Source of the DNA: an uncultured Collinsella sp.
GTDB taxonomy: Bacteria; Actinomycetota; Coriobacteriia; Coriobacteriales; Coriobacteriaceae
NCBI GenBank assembly: GCA_900553475.1
Contig: USEF01000124.1
Span: 1 to 5,089 of the forward strand
Direction: 5' to 3'
Length of the DNA stretch: 5,089 bases
Shown: one piece after another, positions 4,687 through 5,089 of the stretch
How the letters are laid out: each line of letters begins with the position of its first letter
Position numbering within the stretch: position 1 is the first letter of the stretch
Translations under genes and position numbers: made by a program
Notes under the pieces: generated by a model
Told to the model about the DNA's origin: nothing
Databases searched by the model: none
The model's input: the letters and a program-made list of their open reading frames with translations, nothing else

Positions 4687-5089
4687 ATGAGCAAGATCGC
4701 CGTCGTCTACTGGAGCGGCACGGGCAACACCGAGGCCATGGCAAACCTCGTTGCCGAAGGTGCAACCGATGCCGGCGCCGAGGCAGAGGTCATCTCCTGC
4801 GCCGACTTCTCCGCAGACAAGGCCGCTGGCTATGACGCTATCGCCTTCGGCTGCCCCGCCATGGGCAGCGAGGTGCTGGAGGAAATGGAGTTCCAGCCCA
4901 TGTTCGATGCCTGCAAGCGCAGCCTCGGCGGCAAGAAGGTCGTCCTCTTTGGCTCTTATTCGTGGGCCGAGGGCGAATGGATGGACAACTGGAAGGCGGA
5001 CGCCGACGAGGAGGGCGTCAACGTCGTCGATTCCGTCATCTGCTACGACGCCCCCGATGATGAGAGCGAAGCGGCCTGCCGCGCCCTTG
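4687..5089 (+). CDS. Flavodoxin, short-chain clostridial type, C-terminus cut by window edge
   Basis: ATG 4687 follows AAAGGA (4675-4680) by 6 bases. 134 codons are visible, and clostridial flavodoxins are about 138-140 residues, so only a few residues are missing. The FMN phosphate loop is WSGTGNTEAMA (9-19). The 60s loop is GCPAMGSEVLEEMEF (55-69), with Met at the flavin-facing position as in clostridial flavodoxins. The 90s loop is FGSYSWAEGEWM (88-99), whose Trp93 should stack on the isoalloxazine ring. The protein is a small cytoplasmic one-electron carrier that replaces ferredoxin, classically when iron is scarce, serving enzymes such as pyruvate:ferredoxin oxidoreductase and hydrogenase. 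It is the second gene of the DUF3793 operon, with no terminator in the 46-base gap. Confidence 0.95.
   Translation, partial: MSKIAVVYWSGTGNTEAMANLVAEGATDAGAEAEVISCADFSADKAAGYDAIAFGCPAMGSEVLEEMEFQPMFDACKRSLGGKKVVLFGSYSWAEGEWMDNWKADADEEGVNVVDSVICYDAPDDESEAACRAL

Overview
The window looks like chromosomal DNA of a GC-rich Gram-positive gut bacterium, most likely a coriobacterium of the Collinsella type. This rests on the codon usage, GTG starts with purine-rich Shine-Dalgarno sites, a sortase-anchored wall protein, a clostridial-type short flavodoxin next to a DUF3793 gene, and a YolD-like gene following a Y-family polymerase. The taxon is an inference from gene content; no marker gene is present.

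Layout. Positions 1-558 (+) hold the last 45 codons of a Y-family (UmuC/DinB/UvrX-like) translesion DNA polymerase, overlapped by a YolD-like gene that starts at GTG 133. A large gene (555-3107, -) converges on this pair. It encodes an 850-residue secreted, LPXTG-type wall-anchored protein with seven recognisable beta-propeller blade motifs and a helical insert carrying a 3 x 27-bp tandem repeat. The two convergent genes share the palindrome CTAG as their stop codons. The only strong intrinsic terminator for the surface-protein gene lies inside the YolD coding sequence, at 351-390.

Positions 3108-3379 form a 272-bp AT-richer gap with a 16-bp palindrome and a group of mutually exclusive short inverted repeats, but no convincing gene. 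Positions 3380-3763 (-) encode a small membrane-tethered heavy-metal-associated (HMA) protein with a CxxC site. Just upstream of it is a G-tract inverted repeat resembling a CsoR-family copper operator.

Positions 3764-3935 are the divergent control region. On its right side a good sigma-A promoter (TTGACC-N16-TATAAG) drives a probable two-gene operon: a DUF3793 protein with an unusual cysteine-rich insert (3936-4640) and a flavodoxin cut by the window edge (4687-5089).

Functionally there are three units: a lesion-bypass pair, a surface-exposed propeller protein, and a divergent metal/redox locus (HMA protein; DUF3793 plus flavodoxin). A link between metal status and flavodoxin use is plausible but inferred. 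I see no RNA gene, CRISPR array, insertion sequence or phage gene, and no new defence-type system. The most unusual points are the terminator embedded in a coding sequence, the interrupted propeller, and the cysteine-rich DUF3793 variant.
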